A stretch of DNA of 64,000 nucleotides from CAIWHR01 sp963843595 (GCA_963843595.1 CAWJLG010000012.1:186001-250000), one strand, 5' to 3'. Positions 25,562-34,792 are shown, counted from the first letter of the stretch. Notes: generated from the sequence alone by a model not told the origin. Program-made: numbers and translations.

Positions 25562-27892
25562 CTAGGCGACCTCGAGTTTCGCGTACTCGAGTGCCAGCCA
25601 CTTCACGCCGGCGTCGCGGAAGTTGACCTGAACGCGGGCGTCGGCACCGCGCCCTTCGGCGTCCACGATGACGCCCAGCCCGAACTTCGCGTGGCGCACG
25701 CTCTGGCCGATGCGCCAGCCGGGCCCGTCATCGGCCCGCCGATGCCCGTTCGTCGCGGTGGTCGAGGAGGTGTCCGCCCATGGTGGTGCCGCGCGCTCGC
25801 CGGCGCCCCACTCGGCGACGTCCACGTCGACGGCACCGTAACGCGGCTGCCGGCGCGGCGAGAGCCAGTGGACGAGCTCGCGCGGCAGCTCGTCGAGAAA
25901 GCGTGACGCGATGTTGTAACGCACCTGGCCGTGCAGCATCCGGCTTTGCGCATGGGTGAGATAGAGCCTGCGGCGCGCACGCGTGATCGCCACGTACATC
26001 AGCCGGCGCTCCTCCTCCACACCATCGAATTCCGACAGGCTGTTTTCGTGCGGGAACAGGCCCTCCTCCAGGCCCGTCACGAACACGGTGTGGAACTCCA
26101 GGCCCTTGGCGGCGTGAACCGTCATCAGCTGCAACGCCGGGCGGCCTTCCGCGGCCTGCGTCTCGCCGGCTTCCAGCGCGGCGTGAGCGAGAAAGGCGGT
26201 CAGCGGGTCGGTGGCGCCGGACTGCGCAGCCGCGACCGCGGCATCCTCCACCGCAGCATCGGGGCCCGGCGCCGGATCGCCCGCGGCGGGGACGGCCGAC
26301 GAGACCGGGGCGATCGGCGCGTCCACCGCGAAGTCGGCTTCGCGCAGGAAGCCATCCGCGGCATTGACCAGTTCCTCGAGGTTGTCGAGACGGTCCTGCC
26401 CGTCCTTCTCGGCTTTGTAATGCGCGACGAGCCCCGATGCGACGTTGACGTGCTCGATCGCCTCGGGGAGCGGCAGGCCCTTCGTCGCATTGCGCATGGC
26501 CTCGACCTGCTGCACGAATGCCGCGAGCGCCGCGCCGGACTTGCCCTTCACGGCGCCGACGCACGCCGCCTGCCACAGCGTCGTTCCCTGCCCCAGCGCC
26601 GCGTCCTGCAGCGTCTCGAGCGAGCGGGCGCCGATGCCGCGCGGCGGAAAATTGACCACGCGCAGGAACGCGCCGTCGTCCTCCGCCGCAGCGAGCAGGC
26701 GCAGATAGGCGAGCGCGTGCTTGATTTCGGCGCGTTCGAAGAAGCGCATGCCTCCGTACACGCGGTATGGCAGCGCAGCGTTGAACAGCGCGTGCTCGAG
26801 CACTCGCGATTGCGCATTCGAACGGTACAGCACCGCGACCTCGGACAGCGCCAGGCCCTCGCCGGCGAGACCCTTGGCGATGTCGACGATGAACGCGGCC
26901 TCATCGATGTCCGACGATGCTGCGAGCGCCCGCACCGGCTCGCCCTTGCCCTCGCTCGTCCACAGGTTCTTGCCCAGGCGCGACTGGTTGTGCCGGATCA
27001 GCGCATTCGCGGTGTCGAGGATGTTGCCGTGCGAGCGGTAGTTCTGCTCGAGCTTGATCAGCGTCACCGGCATGTCGGTCCGCGCGAAGTCCCGCTCGAA
27101 GTGCTGCATGTTGGCGACATTGGCGCCGCGAAAGGCGTAGATCGACTGGTCGTCGTCGCCGACGGCGAACACGGCGGTGTGCGGCCCGGCGAGGAGCTTG
27201 AGCCACTTGTACTGCAGCACGTTGGTGTCCTGGAACTCGTCGACGAGGAGATGCGAGAAACGGCGGCGGTAATGCTCGCGGATGCCGTCGTTGTCGCGCA
27301 AGAGTTCGTAGCAGCGCAGCAGGAGCTCCGCGAAGTCGACCACGCCCTCGCGCTGGCACATCGCCTCGTAGAGCGCATAGTGCTCGACCTGCCGCCGAGT
27401 GAACTCGTCGCCGGCCTCGACCTGGTTCGGACGCAGTCCCTCCTCCTTGGCGCCGGAGACGAAGTACTGGAACTGGCGCGCCGGGAAGCGCTCGTCGTCG
27501 AGGTTGTGCGCCTTGTACAGACGTTTGATCAGCGCAAGCTGGTCCTGCGTGTCGAGGATCTGGAAGAGCTGGGGCAGGTTCGCGTCGCGATGATGGGCGC
27601 GCAGCATCCGGTTGCACAGTCCGTGGAACGTGCCGATCCACATGCCGCGGATGTTGACCGGCGTCATCGTGGAGAGTCGCGTCAGCATCTCCTTCGCCGC
27701 CTTGTTGGTGAACGTCACCGCGAGGATCGACAGCGGCGACGCCTGACCCGTCGCCAGCAGCCACGCGATGCGGGTGGTCAGCACGCGGGTCTTGCCGCTG
27801 CCGGCGCCGGCGAGGATCAGCGCCGACTGATGCGGCAGCGTGACGGCGGCGTGCTGCTCGGGGTTGAGGTTTGCGAGGAGGGGGGAAGCCAT
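25562..27892 (-). CDS. uvrD: ATP-dependent DNA helicase UvrD/PcrA
   Basis: A 776-residue superfamily 1 3'-5' helicase for mismatch and nucleotide-excision repair and for fork maintenance. Motifs in order: Walker A AGAGSGKT, motif Ia FTNKAAKEM, Walker B VDEFQDTN, motif III GDDDQSIYAFRGA, motif IV LEQNYRS, motif V HAAKGLEF and motif VI YVAITRARRRLYL. The C-terminal tail ends with a Tudor-like VRHAKFGLGVIV segment as in UvrD. The start ATG 27892 (MASPLLANLNPEQ) matches the family; upstream in-frame sequence is not conserved-looking. Confidence 0.95.
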   Translation of the reverse strand: MASPLLANLNPEQHAAVTLPHQSALILAGAGSGKTRVLTTRIAWLLATGQASPLSILAVTFTNKAAKEMLTRLSTMTPVNIRGMWIGTFHGLCNRMLRAHHRDANLPQLFQILDTQDQLALIKRLYKAHNLDDERFPARQFQYFVSGAKEEGLRPNQVEAGDEFTRRQVEHYALYEAMCQREGVVDFAELLLRCYELLRDNDGIREHYRRRFSHLLVDEFQDTNVLQYKWLKLLAGPHTAVFAVGDDDQSIYAFRGANVANMQHFERDFARTDMPVTLIKLEQNYRSHGNILDTANALIRHNQSRLGKNLWTSEGKGEPVRALAASSDIDEAAFIVDIAKGLAGEGLALSEVAVLYRSNAQSRVLEHALFNAALPYRVYGGMRFFERAEIKHALAYLRLLAAAEDDGAFLRVVNFPPRGIGARSLETLQDAALGQGTTLWQAACVGAVKGKSGAALAAFVQQVEAMRNATKGLPLPEAIEHVNVASGLVAHYKAEKDGQDRLDNLEELVNAADGFLREADFAVDAPIAPVSSAVPAAGDPAPGPDAAVEDAAVAAAQSGATDPLTAFLAHAALEAGETQAAEGRPALQLMTVHAAKGLEFHTVFVTGLEEGLFPHENSLSEFDGVEEERRLMYVAITRARRRLYLTHAQSRMLHGQVRYNIASRFLDELPRELVHWLSPRRQPRYGAVDVDVAEWGAGERAAPPWADTSSTTATNGHRRADDGPGWRIGQSVRHAKFGLGVIVDAEGRGADARVQVNFRDAGVKWLALEYAKLEVA

Positions 27893-27940
27893 GGCGACGT
27901 CGGACGGCGCGCACCGGGCGCGCGGGCGAAGCGAAGCTCG

Positions 27941-27946
27941 ATTATA
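27941..27946 (-). promoter_or_regulatory. Possible -10 box for uvrD
   Basis: A perfect TATAAT on the minus strand about 50 bases before the uvrD ATG. No good -35 hexamer sits 16-18 bases upstream, so this is only a candidate. Confidence 0.35.
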
Positions 27947-28029
27947 GAGGCTCGTCCGCTGCCGGCCGGGCGCAGCGCCGCGGAACACGTCGGCCGCAGT
28001 CCATCGGGGGAGGCGCAGCCGCGGAGCGC

Positions 28030-28035
28030 TATAAT
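28030..28035 (+). promoter_or_regulatory. Possible -10 box for argA
   Basis: A perfect TATAAT 40 bases before the argA ATG, in an otherwise GC-rich divergent region. There is no recognisable -35 partner. Confidence 0.4.
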
Positions 28036-28074
28036 CGCCGCGGCCCTCCCCACCCGGTCCATGACGCCGTCCCG

Positions 28075-29427
28075 ATGCCCCAGCAAGCCGCCACCGCGCC
28101 AGCCGCTCACTCGGCGACCACGCGGGCCTTCGTCCAGTGGATCCGGCTCGCCGCGCCCTACATCCACGCTTTCCGCGGCAAGACGTTCGTCATCGCCTTC
28201 GGCGGCGAAGCCGTCGCCGACGACACGTTCCTCGGCATCGTCCACGACCTCAACCTGCTGCACAGCCTCGGCGTGCATCTCGTCGTCGTCCACGGCTCGC
28301 GGCCGCAGATCGAGGCGATCCTCGCCCAGCAGAACATCGAAAGCCGCTACGCATCCGGATTGCGCGTCACCGATGCCGAGACGATGGATTGCGTGCTCGA
28401 GGCCGGCGGGCAGGTGAGAAGCCGCATCGAAGCGCTGCTGTCGCTCGGAATCGCGAATTCACCGATGGCCGGCGCGCGCAACCGCGTATCGAGCGGCAAT
28501 TTCCTCACCGCGAAGCCGATGGGCGTGGTCGACGGTGTGGATATGATGCTCACCGGCGAGGTGCGGCGCGTCGACACCGACGCAATCCAGCAGCGCCTCG
28601 ACGACGGCGACATCGTGCTGATCTCGCCGCTCGGCTATTCGCCCACCGGCGAGATCTTCAACCTCGCGCTCGAGGAGGTCGCGACCCAGGTCGCCGTCCG
28701 GGTCAATGCGCACAAGCTCGTGTTTCTGATGGAGACCGAGGGGGTGCGCAACAGCCGCCGGCAGTTGCTGACCGAACTGTCGACCAAGGACGCCGAGACG
28801 CTGCTCGCCGCCCAGAACGGCAAGCTGCCTGCCGACGTCGAGCATTACCTGCCCTGCGCGGTGCGCGCCTGCGACAACGGCGTCAAGCGCGCGCACCTCA
28901 TCAGCCGGCATCTGGACGGCGCGCTGCTGCTCGAGATGTTCACCCGCGACGGCGTGGGCACCATGGTGGCGGCCGCCGCGCTCGCGCACATGCGGAGCGC
29001 GACGATCGACGACGTCGGTGGCATCATCGCGATCATCGAGCCGCTGGAGGAGCAGGGTATCCTCGTCCGGCGCTCGCGCGAGCGCCTGGAGATGGAGATC
29101 GAGCGCTTCGTCGTCGCCGAGCACGACGGCGCAATCATCGGCTGCGCAGCGCTGTACGCGTTTCCCGAGGACAAGGTCGGCGAGCTCGCCGCACTCGCCG
29201 TGCATCCGGACTTCCGGCGCGAAGGCTACGGCGAGGCGCTGATGACCGAAATCGAGACCCGCGCGCGCAAGCTCAAGCTCGCGGAGATCTTCGTGCTGAC
29301 GACGCGCACATCGCAGTGGTTTCTCGAGCGCGGCTTCCGCAACGCCGCGATCGGCGATCTTCCCAGGCAGAAACAGGCGCTGTACAACTATCAGCGCAAG
29401 TCGCAGGTTTACCGCAAGAAGCTGTAG
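28075..29427 (+). CDS. argA: Amino-acid N-acetyltransferase (N-acetylglutamate synthase)
   Basis: A 450-residue classical ArgA that makes N-acetylglutamate, the first step of arginine synthesis. The N-terminal amino-acid-kinase domain (about residues 30-290) shows FVIAFGGEAVADD, LVVVHGSRPQIE and GYSPTGEIFNL. The C-terminal GNAT domain (about 300-450) shows HPDFRREGYGEALM, the acetyl-CoA loop, and VLTTRTSQWFLERGF. Start chosen at ATG 28075 (MPQQAATAP); upstream frame sequence is non-coding in character. YggX follows after 9 bases. Confidence 0.95.
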   Translation: MPQQAATAPAAHSATTRAFVQWIRLAAPYIHAFRGKTFVIAFGGEAVADDTFLGIVHDLNLLHSLGVHLVVVHGSRPQIEAILAQQNIESRYASGLRVTDAETMDCVLEAGGQVRSRIEALLSLGIANSPMAGARNRVSSGNFLTAKPMGVVDGVDMMLTGEVRRVDTDAIQQRLDDGDIVLISPLGYSPTGEIFNLALEEVATQVAVRVNAHKLVFLMETEGVRNSRRQLLTELSTKDAETLLAAQNGKLPADVEHYLPCAVRACDNGVKRAHLISRHLDGALLLEMFTRDGVGTMVAAAALAHMRSATIDDVGGIIAIIEPLEEQGILVRRSRERLEMEIERFVVAEHDGAIIGCAALYAFPEDKVGELAALAVHPDFRREGYGEALMTEIETRARKLKLAEIFVLTTRTSQWFLERGFRNAAIGDLPRQKQALYNYQRKSQVYRKKL

Positions 29428-29436
29428 GAGGCAGGC

Positions 29437-29709
29437 ATGGCAAGAATGGTGAATTGCGTGAAGCTCGGACGCGAGGCCGAGGGTCTCGATCTCCCGCCGT
29501 ACCCCGGCGAACTGGGGAAGCGCATCTACGAGAGCGTGTCGAAGGAGGCGTGGCAGGGGTGGCTGCGCCATCAGACGATGCTCGTCAACGAGAATCGGCT
29601 GTCGCTCGCCGATCCGCGGGCACGCAAGTGGCTCGCCGAGCAGATGGAAAAGCACTTCTTCGGCGAAGGCGCCGAGATGCCGGGCGGCTATGTTCCGCCG
29701 AGCGCGTGA
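29437..29709 (+). CDS. Fe(II)-trafficking/oxidative damage protection protein, YggX family
   Basis: A 90-residue full-length YggX-family protein with the conserved start RMVNCVKLGREAEGLD, the single Cys near residue 7, PYPGELGKRIYE and WLAEQMEKHFF. In enterobacteria YggX protects iron-sulfur clusters from oxidation. A strong AGGAGGC ribosome site precedes ATG 29437, overlapping the argA stop, so it is co-expressed with argA. Confidence 0.95.
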   Translation: MARMVNCVKLGREAEGLDLPPYPGELGKRIYESVSKEAWQGWLRHQTMLVNENRLSLADPRARKWLAEQMEKHFFGEGAEMPGGYVPPSA

Positions 29710-29719
29710 AGGCCGCGCG

Positions 29720-29821
29720 ATGAGCACCCCCGCGATCTCGCGTTACCCGGTCCCGGCGCTGGCCGACCTGCCGGACGACATCCGCGCGAATCCTCGAAGT
29801 GCAGGAAAAGGCCGGTTCTGA
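29720..29821 (+). pseudogene. 5' remnant of a peroxidase-related (AhpD-like) gene
   Basis: ATG 29720 encodes STPAISRYPVPALADLPDDIRA, the usual N-terminus of peroxidase-related/AhpD-like proteins. Loss of a CG pair in a CGCGCG run then shifts the frame. The DNA continues as ATCCTCGAAGTGCAGGAAAAG, i.e. ILEVQEKAG, which occurs again, with synonymous differences, at the start of the 3' fragment at 31556. It stops at 29819-29821 and the rest of the gene is missing here. Confidence 0.7.
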
Positions 29822-29970
29822 CTGAGACGCAGGTTCGCGAGCCGGCCACCGGCAGGGGCGGCATCGCAATGCCGCCTCCGATGATCGACTTGTCAAGTGA
29901 GCAGTTGGACGGCGATCGGGGTTGATCGATCTTTGAGATTGGCGATACTTACAGTTCTCGAGGGAGGCAC

Positions 29971-30896
29971 ATGGACTTTTCAGCAATGGCAGATTCGCTA
30001 GGAACGCATTGGCGCAGAGGCGCCTCGCATCCTCGGCGCAATCGTATCCTCATCATCGGCTGGATCGTGGCAGTCTTCGTGCGCGGAGTCGACGCTGCTG
30101 CTGTGGCGAGCTGAACAAGCGGATCGCGGAAATCTCGAGCAGAAGCTCGACTGGAAACGAGTTATGCCGGAGCATTCTGGCTGATCATCCTGATCACGCT
30201 GATCGGATGTTCAATTCGCTCGATCTGACGCTGCATCCGGCTGTTCGAAGTCTGGTGAAACAGATCGCCGCCTATCTGCCGCGCTTGGTCGCGGGCGTGC
30301 TGCTCGTGCTCGTCGCGTGGCTGCCGCGGTCGCATTGCGTGCATCGTCACCCGCGTGCTCGACGCAAGCGGCTTGGACGAAAGCTCTCGGCCAACGCCGG
30401 CATGCAGCCAATGCGCAATAGCGTCGGCAAATGCTCTCTGGCTGGTGATTCTCTGTTCGTGCCGGAATCCTCAATGTCTTCGATCTGGGCGGTTGCTCGA
30501 TCCGGTCAAAGCGATGGTAGCAAGATCTGACATACTTCGAATTGGGTTCGCGACGTCGTCACGTTGTTCATTAGATTTGGCGGCAACATCCTCATTGGCG
30601 CCACGATCCTCGTTATTGGCTTTTGGCTGGCCAACCTCGCGCACAACGCGATTGAGCGCGCCGACACGACGAACTCGGAGAGCCTAGCCGGCATCGCCCG
30701 GGTTGCCATACTGGGCCTGGTCATAGCGATGGGGCTGCGCGCGATGGGCATTGCCGACGACATCGTAAACCTCGCGTTCCTGTTGACCTTCGGGGCGGTC
30801 GCGGTTGTCGTCGCCCTGTCGTTCGGACTCGGTGGCCGCGAGGCTGCGGGCCGGCAGATGGAGCATTGGCTGGCGAAATTCAGAAAAGATACTTGA
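29971..30896 (+). pseudogene. Decayed MscS-family mechanosensitive channel
   Basis: ATG 29971 has a good ribosome site (GAGGGAGG) and starts like a TM-helix-repeat mechanosensitive channel (MDFSAMADSLGT, then ILIIGWIVAVFVRGV). The remaining coding sense is scattered over all three frames: FWLIILITLIG, then MFNSLDLTLHPAVRSLVKQ, then AAYLPRLVAGVLLVLVAWL, then GLLDPVKAMV-like, and finally an unbroken stretch at 30564-30896 (NILIGATILVIGFWLANL, LSFGLGGREAAGRQMEHWL). At least five frame changes and internal stop codons make this a true pseudogene. Confidence 0.85.
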
Positions 30897-31115
30897 GCAT
30901 TTCAGTGGAAGATAGCCTCACCGGAGGCGGAGTCTCTCTGCGTCACGTGGCAGCACGAGCCGGCAGGTGACAGGTCGACTTGATCTTCGTCACATGCGCC
31001 CTTCACCAAGAGGGCATGCTTCCGCGAAGAGTGGCCGTGCTGTTGCTCCTACTGCCTCCGGTCGCCGCCCTTGCACGGTGTGCGCTTTGGGTCTGGACGA
31101 GTGTGGAGTTGACGA

Positions 31116-31604
31116 ATGACCAAGAAACCTTCCGCGGGCGCAGGTGTAACGCGCAAACCCGCTTCCCCTGCTTCATCGGGGCATCCCGTCGATATCACCG
31201 AAACCACGACGACCAACGACTTGAGGGACGCGGAGCGCACTGCGCTAGCCATGGGCAAATGGGCCGGCCAGCGAATCGCAGCCGCCACCAAGTCTGCGGG
31301 GAAGAAGGCTGCCGCGCTGGTCGGTGACTTGAACAAGGACGGCAGTGTCGATCACGAAGACGCGAAAATCGCTGCCGCCAAAGCCAAGAGAATCGCATCC
31401 AAGGCGGCAGAAGATGCCGGGACACTGGCCAAGGCCGCAGCGAAGCACGACATGATCAAGGATGCTGCGGCGGGGGCCGCAATAGGCGCTGCAGTGGCGA
31501 TGCCGGTGCCGATCCTTGGCCCTGCGGCAGGAGCGGCCATCGGAGCGATTGGGGGATCCTCGAGGTCCAGGAAAAGGCCGGCTTCGTCCCCAACGTCTTC
31601 CTGA
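31116..31604 (+). CDS. EF-hand plus glycine-zipper protein with recombined C-terminus
   Basis: A 162-residue Ala/Lys-rich protein from ATG 31116 (GGAG seven bases upstream). The middle carries a canonical EF-hand loop, DLNKDGSVDHED, so calcium binding is plausible. A later Gly-zipper (AAAGAAIGAAVAMP...GPAAGAAIGAIGG) suggests membrane association. There is no signal peptide. The last 15 residues (SSRSRKRPASSPTSS) come from reading the peroxidase fragment out of frame after the junction at about 31555, so the native C-terminus is lost. It probably travelled with the mscS pseudogene. Function unknown. Confidence 0.6.
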   Translation: MTKKPSAGAGVTRKPASPASSGHPVDITETTTTNDLRDAERTALAMGKWAGQRIAAATKSAGKKAAALVGDLNKDGSVDHEDAKIAAAKAKRIASKAAEDAGTLAKAAAKHDMIKDAAAGAAIGAAVAMPVPILGPAAGAAIGAIGGSSRSRKRPASSPTSS

Positions 31605-32068
31605 CGCTTGCGCACCGCCCCGACGAGTTCCGCGCGTTCTTCGCCTATCACGATGCTTTGATGCTCAAGGAAGGCGGACTCACGAAAGCGGAGCGCGAGA
31701 TGATCGTCGTTGCGACATCCGGCGCCAACGGCTGCGTCTACTGCATCGTCGCGCACGGCGCGATCCTGCGCGTCTATGCGAAGAACGCGCTCGTCGCCGA
31801 CCAGGTCGCGGCCAACTACCGCAAGGCCGACATCACGCCGCGGCAGAAGGCGATGCTCGCATTCGCGCTCAAGGTGGCGCAGAAGAGCAGCGAGATCGTC
31901 GACGATGACTTCGCCGCTCTGCGCGCGCACGGCTTCGGCGACGAGGACATCTGGGACATCGGCGCGATCGCCGCGTTCTTCGCGCTGTCGAACCGGATGG
32001 CAAACCTGATATCGATGCGTCCCAACGACGAGTTCTTCCTGCTCGGACGCCTGCCGAAGTCGCGTTAG
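31556..32068 (+). pseudogene. 3' part of a peroxidase-related / carboxymuconolactone decarboxylase-family gene
   Basis: From ATC 31556 the frame reads ILEVQEKAGFVPNVF and runs uninterrupted to the stop at 32068. It includes the AhpD-type redox motif GCVYCIVAHG (CxxC followed by His), ANYRKADITPRQ and SMRPNDEFFLLGRLP. The family start (SRYPVPDLADLP) is missing, since it lies 1.7 kb away at 29720. An internal ATG at 31658 could still yield a 136-residue product with the complete redox motif, so residual function is possible. Proteins of this family reduce peroxides through the vicinal cysteines. Confidence 0.75.
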
Positions 32069-32222
32069 GCGGACGCGGCCGCGTTTGCCGCTGCCTGCCG
32101 GTTCGTCTAGAATTTCACGACGTGCCGCGAGGCCTTTCTCGCACCTGCCCGCCGGCGCCGACCGGTTTTTCCCGCCCACCCGGATCGCCCGCCACCGCCT
32201 CCCGTCCCGAAGGATCGCCCCC

Positions 32223-32918
32223 ATGCCCGAAGAGCTTTTCCGTTCACCGTATCAGGGGGTCATCCGGAGGACATTTCGTCGCCCCCCGGCGGAGACGGTC
32301 GCGGCGATCGCGAAGGCCTACACCGGTTTCATCATCGACCGCACCGGCAAGCAGGGCTTCATGAGCCCGGCGATGAAGCCGATCGCGAACGGCTTGAAGA
32401 TCTGCGGCCCGGCGACGACGGTGCTCGGCGCCGACCTCGAGGTGCGACGCATGGCGATCAACCTCGCGCAGCCCGGCGACGTGCTGGTGATCGCGGCCGA
32501 CGGCGTGATCGACCATGCGTGCTTCGGCGACATCACGGCGCTGCGGATGCAGCTGAAAGGGATGGCCGGCATCGTCATCGACGGCGCGGCGCGCGACGCC
32601 GCGGTGATCCGGCAGATGCGTTTTCCGGTGTTCCTCAAGGGGATCACCGCACGCAACTACCATTACCCCTACGGCGGCGACCACGGCGGCGTGAACGTGC
32701 CGATCGTCTGCGATGGCGTCGCGGTGAATCCGGGTGACTTGGTCTTGGGCGACGACGACGGCGTAGTCGTGGTGCCGCAGGAGCAGGCGATCAGGATCGC
32801 CCGGACCGTCGAGGCCGAACTGGCCGAAGAGAACGTCAGGAAGCGCGGACTGACGAAATGGGAGCCGTGGCCGATCGAGGACGTCCTGCGTCAGCGCGGC
32901 TACCGTTTCGAGGACTAG
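32223..32918 (+). CDS. RraA-like / 4-carboxy-4-hydroxy-2-oxoadipate aldolase family protein
   Basis: A 231-residue protein of the RraA/HMG-CHA aldolase fold starting at ATG 32223. Visible family features: LKICGPATTVLGADLE, the phosphate/metal region PGDVLVIAADGVIDHACFGD, GIVIDGAARD and the C-terminal GDLVLGDDDGVVVVPQEQA. Members are either class II pyruvate aldolases acting on carboxylated hydroxy-acids, or relatives of the RNase E inhibitor; motif GD...ARD favours the aldolase-like side. It precedes the amine dehydrogenase genes by about 80 bases on the same strand, so a catabolic role for a related substrate is possible. Confidence 0.75.
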   Translation: MPEELFRSPYQGVIRRTFRRPPAETVAAIAKAYTGFIIDRTGKQGFMSPAMKPIANGLKICGPATTVLGADLEVRRMAINLAQPGDVLVIAADGVIDHACFGDITALRMQLKGMAGIVIDGAARDAAVIRQMRFPVFLKGITARNYHYPYGGDHGGVNVPIVCDGVAVNPGDLVLGDDDGVVVVPQEQAIRIARTVEAELAEENVRKRGLTKWEPWPIEDVLRQRGYRFED

Positions 32919-32996
32919 CACCATAGCCGCGGTTGCGGCGAACCTGCGCGCCGGGCCGATCGACTGCCACCGCGACGGCCAGTCGCCCTGCACGCG

Positions 32997-33356
32997 ATGA
33001 CGATGACCGCGGCACGACCCTCCGCACGCGAGAGCGCTTCCCCGATGAAACCCGCCGCCGACCGCTCACTGCGCATCGACGGTGCACCCGCCGCGATCGT
33101 CGAATTCCGGTTCGACGGCCGGCGCATCGTCGGACGGCCGGGTGAAAGCATCGCATCGGCGCTCTGGGCCGCCGGCATCCGCACGCTCCGGCACAGTCCC
33201 GGCCGCGCTGCGCCCCGCGGCGTCTTCTGCAACGTCGGCGTCTGCCAGGAATGCGTTGTAGTTGTCGAGGGTCGCCACCGTCCGGCGTGCACGACGCCCG
33301 TCGCTCCGGGACTCGACGTGGCGTCGATCGCGCTCGATCCCGACATTGGCGCATGA
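32997..33356 (+). CDS. (2Fe-2S)-binding small subunit of an FAD-dependent amine/imino-acid dehydrogenase
   Basis: A 119-residue ferredoxin-like subunit of the HcnA / hydroxyproline dehydrogenase gamma type. It carries the plant-type cluster motif CNVGVCQECVVVVEG with a later Cys in HRPACTTPV. ATG 32997 is taken; an internal ATG at 33045 is also possible and has a somewhat better upstream purine stretch. Its TGA overlaps the ATG of the next subunit (ATGA). It transfers electrons between the two flavoprotein subunits encoded downstream. Confidence 0.85.
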   Translation: MTMTAARPSARESASPMKPAADRSLRIDGAPAAIVEFRFDGRRIVGRPGESIASALWAAGIRTLRHSPGRAAPRGVFCNVGVCQECVVVVEGRHRPACTTPVAPGLDVASIALDPDIGA

Positions 33357-34792
33357 ACGCGCGTTTCGACGTCATCGTGATCGGCGCCGGTCCCGCGGGG
33401 GCCGAAGCGGCTGCAACTGCAACCGGATTCGGCCTTGCGGCCCTCGTCCTGGACGAGGCGCGTACGGCCGGCGGACTCGTCTATCGCGCGCCGGATCCCG
33501 GCATCACGGCGCAGGAGCCCGACGGCGACGCGCTGCGTGCTCGACTCGCGGGTTGCGGCGCAAGCGTGGCATTCGAACATCGAGTCTGGCACGTCGCACA
33601 GATCGCGGCCGCTGACGAACGGCCTGCGTGTTTCGAAGTCTCGGCGGTGGGTCCCGAGGGCGTCGTGACGGTGCAGGGGGCGACGCTGATCGTCGCCACC
33701 GGCGTGGTCGAACGCTGCTACCCGCGACCGGGCTGGACGCTGCCCGGCGTCATCGGTCTGGGCGCGGCGACGGTGATGCTGAAATCGCAGCGCATGCTGC
33801 CCGGCCGGCGCGTCGTGGTCGCCGGCCCCGGTCCGCTCGCGCCGCTGGTCGCCAATTTGATTCTGCAGGGTGGCGGCAAGGTCGTGGCGACGATCGATCC
33901 GAATCCGCTCGGCCGTTGGTTCGGTGCGGTCCCGGGTGCAGCCAAGCGTCCCGGTCTGGCGGCACAGGGTGGCTCGTGGCTCGCGCGGCTCGTCGTCCGG
34001 GGCGTGCCGGCGTATCGCGGCTGGGACGTGCGCACGCTCAATGGCCGCGACGGCGTGGAGAGCGTCACGTTCGGCCCGGTCGATGGCAAGTGGCGCCCGG
34101 TTCCCGGCGCGCCGGAGCGCACCGTCGAAGCCGATGCCGTCTGCCTCGGCTATGGCCTCACGCCAGCCACCGAAATCTATCGCCTGCTCGGCGCCGACGA
34201 GCACTTTGTCGCCGCCCTCGGCGGCTGGGTGCCGGTGCTGAAGAGCGGCCGGCGCACGAGCGTCGCCCGTCTGTACGCTGTCGGCGACGGCGCCGGCGTC
34301 GAAGGCGCGGCCGCGGCGCCGTTGTCCGGTCGCCTTGCCGCGCTGTCCGCGGCGTTCGACCTCGATCGCCTCGACGCGAACGGGTACGAGCGCGAATCGG
34401 CGGCAGCGCAGGTCGAACTCGCCCGCGCGGCACGCTTCGGCAGCGCGATGGCCAGGCTCATCGCTCCGGTCGCCGGCGCGATGGCGAGCGTCCCGGACGA
34501 CACGATCGTCTGCCGCTGCGAGGACGTCACCGCCGGCGCGGTGCGCGCGGAGGTCGCCGCCGGGGTCCGCGAGATCAACGCACTCAAGGCCGCTACCCGC
34601 TGCGGGATGGGGCCGTGCGGCGGGCGCATGTGCGCCGATGCAACCGCGGCGCTGATGGAGTGCGCCGGTGTGCCGTTTGCCGAAATCGGCCGGCTGACCG
34701 CGCGCACCCCGTTGCGCCCGGTGCCGCTTTCAGCCCTGACCGGCAGCTACGAGTATCGCGACATCCCGCTGCCGGAGAAGCTCGACACATGA
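33353..34792 (+). CDS. FAD/NAD(P)-binding dehydrogenase subunit with BFD-type (2Fe-2S) domain (HcnB/opine oxidase alpha-like)
   Basis: A 479-residue flavoprotein. The N-terminus has the dinucleotide fold VIVIGAGPAGAEAA, a second nucleotide site RVVVAGPGPLAPLVA, and LYAVGDGAGVEG near the FAD ribityl region. Residues 380-450 form a bacterioferritin-associated-ferredoxin-like domain with the cysteine set CRCEDV...TRCGMGPCGGRMC. This is the alpha/HcnB-like subunit. It overlaps both neighbours by four bases (ATGA), so the three subunits are translationally coupled and presumably made in equal amounts. Confidence 0.87.
   Translation: MNARFDVIVIGAGPAGAEAAATATGFGLAALVLDEARTAGGLVYRAPDPGITAQEPDGDALRARLAGCGASVAFEHRVWHVAQIAAADERPACFEVSAVGPEGVVTVQGATLIVATGVVERCYPRPGWTLPGVIGLGAATVMLKSQRMLPGRRVVVAGPGPLAPLVANLILQGGGKVVATIDPNPLGRWFGAVPGAAKRPGLAAQGGSWLARLVVRGVPAYRGWDVRTLNGRDGVESVTFGPVDGKWRPVPGAPERTVEADAVCLGYGLTPATEIYRLLGADEHFVAALGGWVPVLKSGRRTSVARLYAVGDGAGVEGAAAAPLSGRLAALSAAFDLDRLDANGYERESAAAQVELARAARFGSAMARLIAPVAGAMASVPDDTIVCRCEDVTAGAVRAEVAAGVREINALKAATRCGMGPCGGRMCADATAALMECAGVPFAEIGRLTARTPLRPVPLSALTGSYEYRDIPLPEKLDT

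Noticed and set aside
31017..31327. Small plus-strand frame beginning with a signal-peptide-like hydrophobic stretch
   Set aside because: After about 30 residues it overlaps the EF-hand gene in another frame and turns into Arg-rich noise; ribosome site and conservation cannot be seen.
29790..31590. Target-site duplication flanking the mscS segment
   Set aside because: The flanking ILEVQEKAG copies differ at synonymous positions and no transposase or terminal inverted repeats were seen, so a simple insertion is not supported.
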